Source of the DNA: Marsupella aquatica
Lineage: Eukaryota; Marchantiophyta
Length of the DNA stretch: 64,000 nucleotides
Assembly: GCA_973895155.1 (NCBI GenBank)
Contig: OZ316891.1
Span: forward strand, 8,370,001-8,434,000
Direction: 5' to 3'
Shown here: positions 54,240 through 64,000 of the stretch, piece after piece
How the letters are laid out: the number at the start of each line of letters is the position of its first letter
How positions within the stretch are numbered: position 1 is the stretch's first letter
Program-made: the position numbers and the translations under genes
The notes under the pieces: generated by a model
Seen by the model: only the letters and a program-made list of their open reading frames with translations
Told to the model about the DNA's origin: nothing
Database searches by the model: none

Positions 54240-55395
54240 GGTCCAAAAGAGAATGGAATGCCTTGCAATTAGCCACGTTTTTCACCTGTGGAGTGTGCAC
54301 TTAAATAGAGCCTACCTTGCTTGGGCACTTGCCCATCGCCTATTGCCCTTTACCTGCATTTTGCTCCCTCGAGTGCTCCTGGCCTTGCCTATCAACTTCA
54401 GAGTACACCTCAGTCCTTGGTGCATGAATCTGAAGTATCATTTCCATCACCAATGATCTCTCAATTTTTTCTAGTGAACAAGTCACGTGTGTTGTTGTCA
54501 TTTTTTGTGGCATCGTTTGAACTCCTGGCTATGAATTCACCCTTCCCTTTTGCCTCCAACCCAATCAATCCATACTCCTCTGCCCAACAGCCATTGAACT
54601 CAAGTACATTGTGCACTCCACTTTCATTTCAAAACGGCACAATTGAGTTTGTGGAAACTTGCGTCATTTTCCCTCCTGCCTCCATAGTGCCTTCACTAAT
54701 ATTTTTCATCTCCAATTGTTCATTTGACCCTCCCTTCCCTCTAGTTTGAATACACTCTCAGAGAAGCACCCATCATCTATCCTGTTTCATGCTCAAAAGG
54801 TGGGGTTGAAGCAAACACTCTCTCTTCTGCTGACAGTTTGCAAGGACAACCTGAAACTACGTATATTGTTCCTGTGGTTCTAGCATTGGCCTGAATAATG
54901 GGACATACGAGAGCACAAAATTGATGGAATTATGGTCAACTTGTTGGAGGATTTTAGATTGTTCTACCTAATACATCATTAATTAGCTGGGATATGGGCG
55001 CTACCTGTGGATTGACTCCCCCATCTCAATACTGAAAGCACTGAAACATGCTTAGGTGTGCAACAAGAGCTCTGCCTCAATCATAAGAATCTGCTGCAGC
55101 AAGTTCTGGCATGCTACATAATCCTCCTCATCACCGCTGCCGCCCTTGATGGTATCTAGGTCACTCTGGAAAAACAATATGATTGTCACCTCCATGGCTG
55201 TACCATCCATCTCTAACCTTCTGTTTGTTCTATCTCACAGGCTGAATCTCTTGGTCTTGCTCTGAATACAATCTCAGTCTTGCCAAGTGAAACTCCCAAC
55301 CCTAATTGCTGTCTAAGCTGCTTGATGCCTTCACTTAATTTTTGCTCAATGTGCCTCGCTAATGGGTCATTGGATGTGTACTACCCTGTTAATCA
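54240..55395 (-). pseudogene. Decayed coding sequence of unknown origin
   Basis: On the minus strand, several protein-like blocks lie in order with stops between them. From 55,395 down comes NDPLARHIEQKLSEGIKQLR and onward for about 50 codons. Near 55,175-55,065 comes SDLDTIKGGSGDEEDYVACQ, then NLLQQILMIEAELLLHT. From about 54,749 to 54,470 comes an acidic, Asn-rich frame with SGVHNVLEFNGCWAEEYGLI broken by single stops. A splice-like AG precedes the second block, but phases do not fit. I do not recognise the family. The pattern looks like a dead gene or transposon accessory gene. Plus-strand frames over the same DNA (54,321-54,749) have no protein-like motif. Confidence 0.3.
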
Positions 55396-56229
55396 AAGGT
55401 ATCCATTGTTCAAACCTGAGAACCGGGTCCAAGAATAGTGCCACACCCAGATGCACAAAAAATGCACAAGAAAATGCACCCCGACTGCAACACATGTCCA
55501 TGGTTCACTAACTTGACCATGATTTTTCAACTAACTTCAACATGGGGGACTTTGCAGATATGGACAGTTCACCCATGATTTTTGAAAATCAATGATTCAA
55601 AGGAGGGTGACTTTTGGGATATCTCTAAAGTCAGATGGAAATTGGGGAAAGGATGCAGGATACATCTATGACACCAACAGATCACCAACACAATGCTGTT
55701 TTTAAGTTCCCAAAATAGCTTTTAGGGCCCTTTTCGTTATGGTTGACTGGGCTCCAGCTGTATGGCAGCCTTCTAAAAAATGGTTATTTTTCTCCAGCCT
55801 GGCCTCACAATTTTGGGTAATACACACCCTCACAAAGAAGAAAGAATTTTTTGTTGGGTCAAAAGATAATAAGTGAGTACCATGGGCTCCTTATATGGAG
55901 AAATATTTAAATAACCACAAAAAGATTTAAGACTTTTAAAGTTTTATAGGACAAAGTTTTTGAGGTATATGCTTGATGGCCTTCATGTGTAACTTTCTTA
56001 CCTGATGGGCAGGCCCTATAAAACTTTTTTGACCTAATAGGCCCCTTGCTACACTTTTGCATCAGTTGTTCTTCTAGCAATCACTCTGACCAAATTTTTC
56101 TTGATACAATGACCAACTATGTTTTCAAAAAACTTTGTGGTCAACCATGACTGTAAGGCAAACTTCACTGTCAAACCCCACACCCAACCTTACATGGTAA
56201 CAATGCGATTAGAGGAACCGTGGAATTGT
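55396..56229. other. Intergenic region with no recognised feature
   Basis: AT-rich sequence without a supported gene or repeat. Confidence 0.35.
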
Positions 56230-56475
56230 GACCGCCGCTACCCAAACTGCAAAGTGAAGACAATATGGATTATGTCTTCAGATATGAACCGCGGATGCTA
56301 CACAAACTGCGACGTGAAGACAATATGGATTATGTCTTCAGATATGAACCGCGGATGCTACACAACTGCGACGTGAAGTTAATATGGATTATTTATGTCT
56401 TTGGATCTGAACCGCGGACACTACATGAACTGCAAAGTGAAGACAATATGGATTATGTCTTCGAATTTGAATTTC
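56230..56475 (+). repeat. 60-bp tandem repeat, about four units
   Basis: The first two full units are 60 bases each and almost identical (GTGAAGACAATATGGATTAT, then GTCTTCAGATATGAACCGCG). The third and fourth carry small indels. Because 60 is a multiple of three, the first units translate as a 20-residue repeat (TIWIMSSDMNRGCYT-type) in one frame, but another frame is also open and later indels break both. Treated as DNA repeat rather than a gene. Confidence 0.92.
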
Positions 56476-57035
56476 ACCTACTCCACACAAGGTTTTCTTG
56501 AGGTATTTGATTTGCGACTATCATTTTGGAGGACATGTGGGGTTGTTATGATCCTGGTACTTCCCCAAGTACTTCCACTAGCACTTTTTCTATCATTGGC
56601 CAGTGGGCACTTGTTTACTGTCACTAGGCACTAAAGAAGGCACTGGGCTTCAATCAACAACCTGAAGGTATTGACAAAATCTGAGCATCAAGCATCGAAA
56701 AAAGCCCAATCATTGACAAAACCCAAGTGCTTCCCTTCCACAACACAAAGAATCAACAAGCGATGATTGTCAGGTAGCGGCGACAACCCTAAACCTGTCA
56801 CAACACACGAATACATAAATGCTAAGTATATGTCTTCATGGCTAAACCCACCCCCACCCTATTCAGAACCCCATTGTTGACTATGTTGTTAGTCACTCGA
56901 TTGGGAGCATGGTTCATTATGGTGTGGACCATGGTGGACTAGATGTAACACACAATGTACAACATAGAGACAGTTTGTTGTGGTCAACTACACACTTTGG
57001 CACCTCACAAGAACAGTGAGTACGGCTCATTAAGA

Positions 57036-57140
57036 GGGGCCTATTAGGTAAAAATGTTTACTAGGGGCCTATTAGGTAAGAAAAGTTGGGTAGGGGCCAT
57101 CAGGTAAGAAAGTTAGGTAAGAAAGTTAGGGGGAAAGTCC
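57036..57140. repeat. Degenerate short tandem repeats
   Basis: GGGGCCTATTAGGTAAAAA and AGGTAAGAAAGTT words recur several times between 57,036 and 57,140 at irregular spacing. They look like slippage products. Confidence 0.65.
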
Positions 57141-59692
57141 ATGGGAAGCCCATCCCCAACAGCATTCAGCCCTGCCATAGAAATAGACCTAGAATAACTT
57201 CAACCTGCCATGCAGGAACAGAGAATTCTAATAATCATCATTGCCAACAACACGATGCTTAATTGCTGACAGAACTACTCAAATCTGGAAACAAATCAAC
57301 GTCGTTGCAGCAAATTTAGCCTACCATGACAATGCTTTGTTAACTAACATATTTTTGAAATTATGGGGACTAGTGGGGTCCGGGCCGACGGGCACTCCCT
57401 GCCCGTACTTCATGGAACCCTTCTCTAAATGACGAGCAATTGCACTAAAAGTGATCTTCCCAGGCTCCCACTATGTCAGTGTAGCCACATACAGTCATAC
57501 TAACATAGCCACATACTGACATGGTGTACCCGCATGCAGTCAATCTAACTTCATTGGGTACGCCCGAGCTAGTGGAGGCGGACTGGTGGCCTAATCCAAG
57601 TCAAAGAACACCAGAAAGCTCCACACACTTGGACGAACAGAAGTCAGGAGAGGCAAAGAGTTCGAAACAACAATTAATTGTTACACTACAACAACATGTG
57701 CAGTAATTAAGTCGCTGTCTCTCCTCACGGCGACGGGGGGTCCACGCATCTGATTCCTGTTACAATAAAAGGCCCAGAATGTCGCACGGTGACCATGGGG
57801 CTGCGTGCGCATTTGGTACTGAGAATGCGGCACGGGTGATGGACGCCAACGAGCTTCCATGTCACAAATATCAGCACTACAATTTTAAACTTGCACATTG
57901 CATGGCCAGATGGCCTGGAAACCACTGGAAACCTTCCGCTACTTGTGAAGGAATAGAACATTAATACCAGACTGGACTGACCATGAAAATGGAATCTGTT
58001 GCATGATTTGCCCTTTTAGTACGTAAATCTATACTTTTGTATTGTAGTAAATTGAGAGATCTAAAATTGGACAGGTACCGGCAGTGTTCATTCACCAACC
58101 TTTGATTCAAAAGTGTGCCCTTGCACAATCACAAGCCTACCAACCCAATCGGCATGCTGTTCCCTATGGCACCTAAGAAATGAAGCTTCTGTCAGGCACT
58201 CAGGCAGCAATGTTTCTGTTTTCGTGCAAGCTCAATCTAATCTGTCGCAAAACGGCGTATCGCTCCGACTGTAGTCACTAAACCCCTCCAACTCTAAACC
58301 CTGATTTCGCTTCGGATCCCGTGGCGTCCACCGTTCTCCATCACCTACTATTATAATTAGAGTGACAGTGCATTTGCTCAGCTGTATATGCAAAATTTTG
58401 AAATAACTTCTTTAAAACTGTGACCACACGGCACACGTGGACTTCTGAGGAATTTGTAGGTTTCAGGAAGGAAGACCACGTTTCTATTTTGACCGGCAGA
58501 TTCAGTCCTGATGAATGCGTAAGCGGGGGAGGACAGAAAAATATAATACAATCGCAGATACAGTAGCGTCAGTAATCTTTCCGGCTGCCTTGCACGGTAC
58601 CCCTGGATGCATTCCCGGATATCTTACACGGATACGACCACGGAATTCTTTCCTGAATTGTATAGATTCCATTTTCTTTCGTGGCCCTTTATTAGTAAAT
58701 TTGAACTCTTCACAGTGTAATGGCTTACGGTTGCGGAGAAAATGTTTGCGAGGGCTTGGGCTGCATGCTATGCCATTGTCGTTCTCCATTTGGCAAACAT
58801 CGGCGCCAATGCATGTCCTGCAAAGAAGCTTACTAATTTTTTTTCTGAGTACGAATGTAATCTTTCAAGGCAAAATAATTACTTTCTTAGTCAGGAACCA
58901 ACGTCCTCACTATCGACCACTCTGGCAACATGAATCGCACCATTGTGTAGCTTCATAAACTTTTGAAGAAATCATTTTTTAAGTATTTGCACTAGCTATT
59001 TGTAGGAACTAACTCGTAAGGAAAGCATCTAAGGGACCTTGATAGTGATAGCGACAATCGGAGTCTATTTTCTGAGACCAATCATGGTGGATGATGAGAC
59101 GTCTAAAACGGCCAAACTCGGAAGGTCTTCTAGGCAGCCATATTTCTCGAAGAACATGAAAGACCAAATTGATCCATATTTAAGGTCGCTCAAGTTTTTG
59201 GACATAAATATCCTGCTGCCTTTTAGTTACAAGTTTCTAAGGTATTCTCCGGAGCTGTCCGTCCGCGTGTTCTCTTAAAATTATGACTTTGGTCTCGAAG
59301 ATAAGACATTGATAACTATACAATATGATTGCTCAAGCTTACTTCTGTTCAATTACTGCTAGCTTGCTGTTGTGCAAATTTGGCAGGGCAATCGGATTTT
59401 CCCTTTCTTTGTTAGATTTGTACGAGTAAATTGCGAACCCATAAAATATTGACCATCAAGTCAAATCTAAATCTATGTAGCTCAATTCGTGCACAGTCAC
59501 AAATGAAAGGTACTTTTCAATCTCAATCAATGCATGAATTCAGGCTTTCTATATAGTATAGTCATAGTACACTGCCCCAGGTCAGCCTGTAGGCACGTAC
59601 AGGCTAGTCAACGACCTATCCTTGGTTCCTGCAGTGACTCATGTTGTCATGGTTGGAAAGAGAAGTTCAGCAGTTCGATGACCTGCTTTCGG
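57141..59692. other. Intergenic region with no recognised feature
   Basis: Open frames of up to 147 codons exist (for example 58,515-58,958 on plus), but none shows a domain, signal peptide plus fold, or exon chain I can support. Confidence 0.4.
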
Positions 59693-59738
59693 TTTTCAAG
59701 GCAAAAAAAGAGAAGTTTTCAAGGCAAAAAAAGAGAAG
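59693..59738. repeat. 23-bp tandem duplication
   Basis: TTTTCAAGGCAAAAAAAGAG plus AAG occurs twice in succession. The first copy sits between two AGAGAAGTTCAGCAG sites (59,659 and 59,732). Confidence 0.9.
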
Positions 59739-60194
59739 TTCAGCAGTGCTGACTAAAGTTTTTCTCTTATGGATTGGCGGTTGCACCCACCTCCTGCGGG
59801 CTTAAAATACAACGCCAAATCGTGTGGACTTCTTTGGTCATAACTATGTATAACTGCTGTCAGAGCACGACAGAAGTTAGAAGTGAGCGCCGCGCATTTT
59901 CAGTCATTGCAATACGACGTCATTCAAGAGTCTCAGCTTTCTACCTCAAGGGCTTTTGCCATCCGGACAAGTGTTCGGAGGAGCTCAAGAATCGTACTGA
60001 GTTTGGTAAGGAGAGTTGCAGGAATCCATTTCCACGAGCCTTGTACCCCATGTATTTATTTGGTGCAGCTTGAGCGCAATCCTGACTCGGCTACGCTAGA
60101 GGTTCATATGCACATTGAGACGGAACCGAAATTTCAACAGTGATACTTCTTGCTGGTCAGCGAGCGTGTTTTTAATTGCGTCTTTTGTGTAGAT

Positions 60195-60333
60195 AGTGTG
60201 AAGGGCAGACTTCCCGCATTGACCAATCTGCTCAAATTCTGCTTGCGATCCGAAAGCTTCAGTTCAAGTAGTGTGAAGGGCAGACTTTCGGCATTCACCA
60301 ATCTGCTCAAATTCTGCTTGCGATCCAAAAGCT
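60195..60333 (+). repeat. Two-copy tandem duplication, ~75-bp unit, upstream of dirigent gene 2
   Basis: AGTGTGAAGGGCAGACTT, then GCATT-ACCAATCTGCTC, AAATTCTGCTTGCGATCC and AAAGCT, is present at 60,195-60,258 and 60,270-60,333. The block lies 75-213 bases upstream of the dirigent start codon, so it sits in the presumed promoter. Confidence 0.93.
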
Positions 60334-60407
60334 GCATAACTTGAACGTCAGAGTTGAGGTATACAAATTAACGCAGAAGCCAGGAGTAGTGCTTTACTGT
60401 CCAAATA

Positions 60408-60947
60408 ATGGCGTACATTTCGGCAAGTGGATCCAATACTAATCCCATCCGAGCAGTCAATGTGATAGCTGCACTTTGGATTTGCTTTTTGCTTGCGACC
60501 CCTTCCAGCTTGTTGGTACTAGCTTATGGAAGACCTCCCGTCGGGCTGAGATTCTACGTGCACGAGAAAAGGACGCCTCCGGCGTCTCTTGTACTCGTAG
60601 CTCCAGCGGCTGGGCCACTGACCGATGTGAAATGGGGAAGCATAATTGTCATCGACAATGACGTGAGAGAAACCAATGCCACGGACTCCAAGTACATCGG
60701 CAGGCAGCTTGGCAGCGTTGTGGTGGGCTCGGACAACATGACATTCTACGCCTCATTCACGTACCAACTCAACACTACGGCTTACAAGGGGTGTCTGACT
60801 TTGGCCGGTATCACTCAGTCAGGCAAACTGGTCGTCACCGGTGGGACCGACTCCTTCAGCTTTGCTCGAGGTGTGGGATTTGTCCAGACGGTCTCTAACA
60901 CTGCAACTGCTGCGGTTTACCAGTACACACTTCATCTGAAGTATTAG
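60408..60947 (+). CDS. Dirigent protein 2, secreted, with altered motif
   Basis: Intronless, 179 residues, from ATG 60,408. An N-terminal stretch (about 16-40, NVIAALWICFLLATPSSLLV) forms a long signal peptide or anchor after a polar start. The dirigent domain runs from GLRFYVHEKRTPPASLVL through DVKWGSIIVIDNDV, YIGRQLGSVVV, NMTFYASFTYQLN and YKGCLTLAGI to KLVVTGGTDSFSFARGVG and a final YTLHLKY strand. The family consensus around the last motif is GGTG-FR-A-GY. Here the second Gly of GGTG is Asp, the Arg is Ser and the Tyr is Gly, so the pocket may differ or activity may be changed. Two N-glycosylation sites (NATD, NMTF) suit a secreted protein. Predicted role is guiding radical coupling in the apoplast, by family. 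Fold assignment secure. Confidence 0.9.
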   Translation: MAYISASGSNTNPIRAVNVIAALWICFLLATPSSLLVLAYGRPPVGLRFYVHEKRTPPASLVLVAPAAGPLTDVKWGSIIVIDNDVRETNATDSKYIGRQLGSVVVGSDNMTFYASFTYQLNTTAYKGCLTLAGITQSGKLVVTGGTDSFSFARGVGFVQTVSNTATAAVYQYTLHLKY

Positions 60948-62194
60948 CGAACAGCATACGGCTAACTGCCAATTGGTCAGAATATGTCAGCTGCTCTAAA
61001 TGTTCTCATTCGAGTAGATCGACCCACATCCAATTTGGACCAATAATAGATACATTAGTTTACTTAGGGAGCGGTTTACACTTAGACGTTTCCTAGCTAT
61101 TTTCGAGGACAACTGATGTGAGTGCAGCGGGTAGCGCGCCTCCTAATTTTGTTTTCTTCAATTTTCACCATGCGCGCCACCCTCAAATTTCAGCGGGTTT
61201 AGAGTGCATCGGAGTGTAACGCTTGACTTGGGCAGTGAACTTGGAAGCATAAATAATTATTTCATTCTCTCTGGTAATTTGTGTACGAGCTAGCTCTGCA
61301 ATCTTTGTTCACATCTCGTGCTGGCTAGTGCTTTAGCTCGCATTGTTGACAGCTACTCACAGATGGACGCATATCGCACATCACAGTCACGGATACTTAC
61401 ACACTCGATCAAGGAAGGAGTCAGTGATCTTAAGTAACGGTCCTACAACAACGCACGTCGGCCTTGCCAACCAAGTGCCGTGAGAACTAGTGCAATAATG
61501 TGAAAGCTGATTCTCGCCGTAAATGTTGTTCGGCCGGCAATTGAAGAATGACAAAATGATATAGTGAGATTCCTTCTACGACAAATACAATGGATCTGAG
61601 CTCACAGTTTTGCTCTCGCTGATGGGAAGTACGGTCAGATTTGTTACCGGCATATCCAGGAAAATCATTTCTGTCTTTAATATCCTTCTTGGATTAGATG
61701 GTCGGCTCTGTACAGATTAAGGAGCATGTTTTCATGGGTAAGCCTTGTTTATCCATATGGATGCATCCCACTGAATTATCTATTCAACTATGCTTTTATT
61801 TAACTTCCCTATCATATGTACGTGGCTTGCCATACCTCTCAATGCATTGGTTTCCCCAAATTGTATGATTATACTTAAAATTTCTATAAAGATATTGACC
61901 AACTCTAGTATTCGTTTCCATTGGCAAAGACAATCACGTCAAAAGATTTTGTTGCTTTAAATTCTAAGATACAGAATCAGCAAATTGTTGGATGACCCAA
62001 ATATTTGAGTGGAAATTATGACCTGAAAAAATGATCTAAGCAAAAATGGTATGCATCCGTGCCAGACAAGAATTATATTTTGTTAGATACAACTTTGTAT
62101 TATTTTCCATAGTATCAAAGGACTTCAAAAGGCTCGGTTTATTTGAGATTGCCCTGACCCATAACTCAGTGGCAAAGAGACTAATCCCCAATAT
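60948..62194. other. Intergenic region with no recognised feature
   Basis: This includes the 3' untranslated region of dirigent gene 2. No other gene, RNA or clear repeat is seen. Confidence 0.4.
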
Positions 62195-62595
62195 ACTTCA
62201 AAGAAGTCATTTCCCTTGTAGTCAAACTAGATGCTAAAATCTGATCTAACAGGTGCTTTGCAATACATCGTAGTCAAACTAGATGCTAAAATTTGATCTA
62301 ACAGGTGCTTTGCAATACATAGTAGTCAAACTAGATGCTAAAATTTGATCTAACAGGTGCTTTGCAATACAGGACCAGATCACTACATCAAAAGACTAAG
62401 AGATTCTCAACATGAATTTCACTTGAGACCGCCATTACTCAAGAATGTGATGCCATGTAACACGATAGATGCCCCACATCTAAAACTACGAGCTTGATTG
62501 CTCTGTTGCAAGGTCTTTGAAGCAAAAACACAAAAAGAGATCAATGAGACCATCCAGATATTCACTCACGCTAACGGTTGTGTCACACAAATCTT
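62195..62595 (-). pseudogene. Decayed FCP1/NIF-type HAD phosphatase fragment (copy 1)
   Basis: On the minus strand this matches the segment at 63,600-63,970 for most of its length. Conceptual translation gives LVVLDVGHLSCYMASHS, a stop, then after a deletion FDVVIWSCIAKHLLDQILAS. These correspond to the HAD motif-I region (hhhDhnGhL in plant FCP1-like proteins) and to the F-VGIWSS block. Stops, frameshifts and the missing RPHLHEFLRFCFE part show it is dead. The last 52 bases are amplified three-fold (62,219-62,371). Confidence 0.6.
62219..62371 (+). repeat. 52-bp tandem repeat, three copies
   Basis: GTCAAACTAGATGCTAAAAT, then TGATCTAACAGGTGCTTTGC and AATACAT, starts at 62,221, 62,273 and 62,325 with one or two differences between units. 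It is an expansion of the end of the HAD-like pseudogene. Confidence 0.95.
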
Positions 62596-62629
62596 TCCCA
62601 AATGAGATATACACTACAACACAATGACC

Positions 62630-63140
62630 CTCTATTGCGAAACACCCTCCCTCGCATGCAACAAAGGAAACTATATTGACCAACTCCTTGTTGTGAAACG
62701 TCGCGCATCTCAACGCCTTCGCTCTTTTCCATGCGCACAACTTTGCAAATGGGCCTTCGCAAGTGCTTCGCACTTTGCGATTAGTTACACATCGCAACGG
62801 TGCGATGCCATCATTTTCGCAATATTTGTGAAGCAAGCACTTTGGGCGCGTTTGCGATTTGACGAGAAACGCTAATGTAGCGATAGTAAAATGATCGCCA
62901 GATTGCGGCAAACAACATATCGGTAGATTGCGAGCAACATTGTCTCTCAATAAAGCGATATGTTTATATTCGCTATATTTGCAAAATTAAACACATCTCA
63001 AATGTGCGGAAATCATGTGTTCGCATATTTGCGATACAAATAAGTTTGCAAAGTTTGCGACGATGAGTGTTTAGAAAGGTTTGCGATGGTATTGTTTTGG
63101 CTATTTGAGATGGCAGCTGGTTCTCAAGGGTTTCGCAAAA
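62630..63140. repeat. Region densely studded with TTTGCGA/TCGCAAA-type motifs
   Basis: I count about 15 occurrences of TGCGA or its complement TCGCA in roughly 510 bases, where about one would be expected by chance. Many sit in the longer context TTTGCGAT (for example about 62,774, 62,850, 63,028, 63,053, 63,080) and both orientations occur. Spacing is irregular, so it is not a simple tandem array. Motif clusters like this form the subterminal transposase-binding regions of some hAT and CACTA transposons, but no transposase or terminal inverted repeat is seen here. Confidence 0.7.
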
Positions 63141-63382
63141 GGTATGTTTGAAGTATTAGGGTATAATAGGGTTTAGTGGTTTAGGGAGACAATTCATACA
63201 GTTGAAGGAGGGAGAAAAGGATGTAGGTAGACCGGAATGCCACAATTAAAATGGCATTACTCAAAAATTACAAAAGTTACAAAATGGAAGGGTAAGAACC
63301 CTTCTAAGCTAAAAGTTGCATGTCCATGCTAATCCCTATACATGTGAACTACCTAAGTCTCTAGGGTAATCTAGGCACCTAT

Positions 63383-63610
63383 CTAGATAGAGCTAGAAAG
63401 GAGAGTTCTTGCCCCTCCTTGACTTCTTCCCCTTGGCCTTCTCCTTGCCCTTGCATGCTCTTGGGGAGGGGGGACCAGGACCTCCTCCTCCTCTTGGTCT
63501 TCCTCCTCATCCTCATCCCCATCCCCATCACCATCCCCATCCCCTACCGCACTACCACTTGCAGCACCAGTGGAGTGTGCTGATGCCACAATGGAGTGTG
63601 CTGATGCCAT
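63383..63610 (-). CDS. Hypothetical acidic-then-basic small protein
   Basis: A 75-codon frame from ATG 63,610. It has a 7-residue duplicated start (ASAHSIV, ASAHSTG, from a 21-bp repeat at 63,571-63,609), then a Gly/Asp run, then an Asp/Glu run (DEDEEEDQEEEE), then an Arg-rich tail. The GAT/GGG and GAG/GAA runs are essentially simple sequence, so the open frame may be compositional. It directly adjoins the HAD-like exon in another frame and might be a continuation after a frameshift. No known family. Low confidence that it is expressed. Confidence 0.2.
   Translation of the reverse strand: MASAHSIVASAHSTGAASGSAVGDGDGDGDGDEDEEEDQEEEEVLVPPPQEHARARRRPRGRSQGGARTLLSSSI
63571..63609. repeat. 21-bp tandem duplication
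   Basis: TGGAGTGTGCTGATGCCA occurs twice with a 21-base period, at the junction between the HAD-like segment and the acidic frame. Confidence 0.9.
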
Positions 63611-63611
63611 A

Positions 63612-63878
63612 CTTAAATGAGGCCATTTCCATCGCAGTAAAAATAGATGCTAAAATCTGATCTAAAAGGTTCTTCCCAAGAGAGGACCAGATCCCTACAT
63701 CGAAATTCTCAAAACAGAATCTCAAGAATTCGTGAAGATGAGGCCTTGGAAAAATGTATATATTCCCAATCCGAATTCCAGTTGAGACCGCCATCAGTCG
63801 GGAATGCGGTGCAGTGTAACAGAGTAGATGCTCCACGTCTAAAACTATGAGCCCGTTTTCTCTGCTGCAATGAATCTC
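63612..63878 (-). pseudogene. FCP1/NIF-type HAD phosphatase exon, truncated (copy 2)
   Basis: A minus-strand exon-like block beginning after a good acceptor (TTTCTCTACAG at 63,879-63,889). Translation runs ENGLIVLDVEHLLCYTAPHS through IGNIYIFPRPHLHEFLRFCF, ENFDVGIWSSLGKNLLDQIL and ASIF. It matches plant FCP1-homology (NLI-interacting factor-like) HAD phosphatases: the nucleophile Asp of LDV(N)GLL, then the RP-hFL-FCFE-FDVGIWSS core. The usual next part (hhF-WD--QCT, with later catalytic residues) is absent, and sequence diverges after ASIF. Upstream exons could lie beyond the window. With a decayed sister at 62.2-62.6 kb, this is most likely a gene fragment, though a real 5' exon of a gene extending past 64,000 cannot be excluded. 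Confidence 0.6.
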
Positions 63879-64000
63879 CTGTAGAGAAACACAAGAAGAT
63901 GCATGAGCCCGTATGGATGTAGTCACGCGAATGGTCGCGTCACATATTACAAAGAAAACATCCTCTACACTCTGGCCATTGATAAGTGACATCTGTTGAA

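Noticed and set aside
54321-54749. 142-codon plus-strand frame
   Set aside because: The minus strand of the same DNA reads more like real protein, and the plus frame is Ser/Pro/Phe-rich without motif.
62486-62950. 154-codon minus-strand frame
   Set aside because: It runs through the TGCGA motif region and the dead HAD-like copy in a frame that does not match the homologous residues.

Overview
This is nuclear DNA from a land plant. The evidence is a spliced F-box gene with canonical GT-AG introns, three plant-type GT47 (exostosin/MUR3-like) glycosyltransferases, two dirigent proteins, and a background of SINE-like, PIF/Harbinger-like and satellite repeats. Intronless GT47 and dirigent genes scattered in AT-rich, repeat-poor-to-moderate DNA would suit a bryophyte such as a liverwort. 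That lineage is an inference from gene style, not something the sequence proves. Coding sequence is sparse: six confident genes cover roughly 10% of the window.

Layout. 1-6.5 kb is non-coding, with several local tandem duplications and a roughly 128-bp satellite of about nine units (3.77-4.89 kb). 6.5-12.4 kb holds two closely related GT47 genes facing each other tail to tail; the 2.75 kb between them carries simple repeats and a tRNA-like SINE head. 12.4-16.4 kb contains a SINE copy and a long inverted repeat (14,734-15,073). 16.4-19.1 kb (minus strand) is a seven-exon F-box gene that joins into an uninterrupted 334-residue reading frame. 19.1-24.7 kb is intergenic with a GC-rich minisatellite. 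At 24.7-24.9 kb (minus) lies a 60-residue protein starting MGCFQSK, a typical dual lipidation signal. 25-43.3 kb is a gene desert with SINE-like elements. 43.35-44.9 kb (minus) is a third, more diverged GT47. 47.2-47.9 kb (minus) is a PIF/Harbinger-type Myb/NAM-like protein broken by one in-frame stop. 50.9-51.4 kb (minus) and 60.4-60.9 kb (plus) are two dirigent genes. The last 2 kb holds two decayed copies of an FCP1/NIF-type HAD phosphatase segment, with a region very rich in the TGCGA motif between them.

Function. The GT47 proteins are predicted Golgi type II membrane enzymes of xyloglucan or related cell-wall side-chain synthesis. The dirigent proteins are predicted secreted proteins guiding phenoxy-radical coupling in the apoplast. 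So the window is loosely cell-wall themed, but the genes are far apart and nothing shows they are co-regulated. The F-box protein is predicted to be an SCF ubiquitin-ligase substrate receptor. I found no tRNA, rRNA, CRISPR or intact autonomous transposon, and no clearly undescribed multi-gene system.
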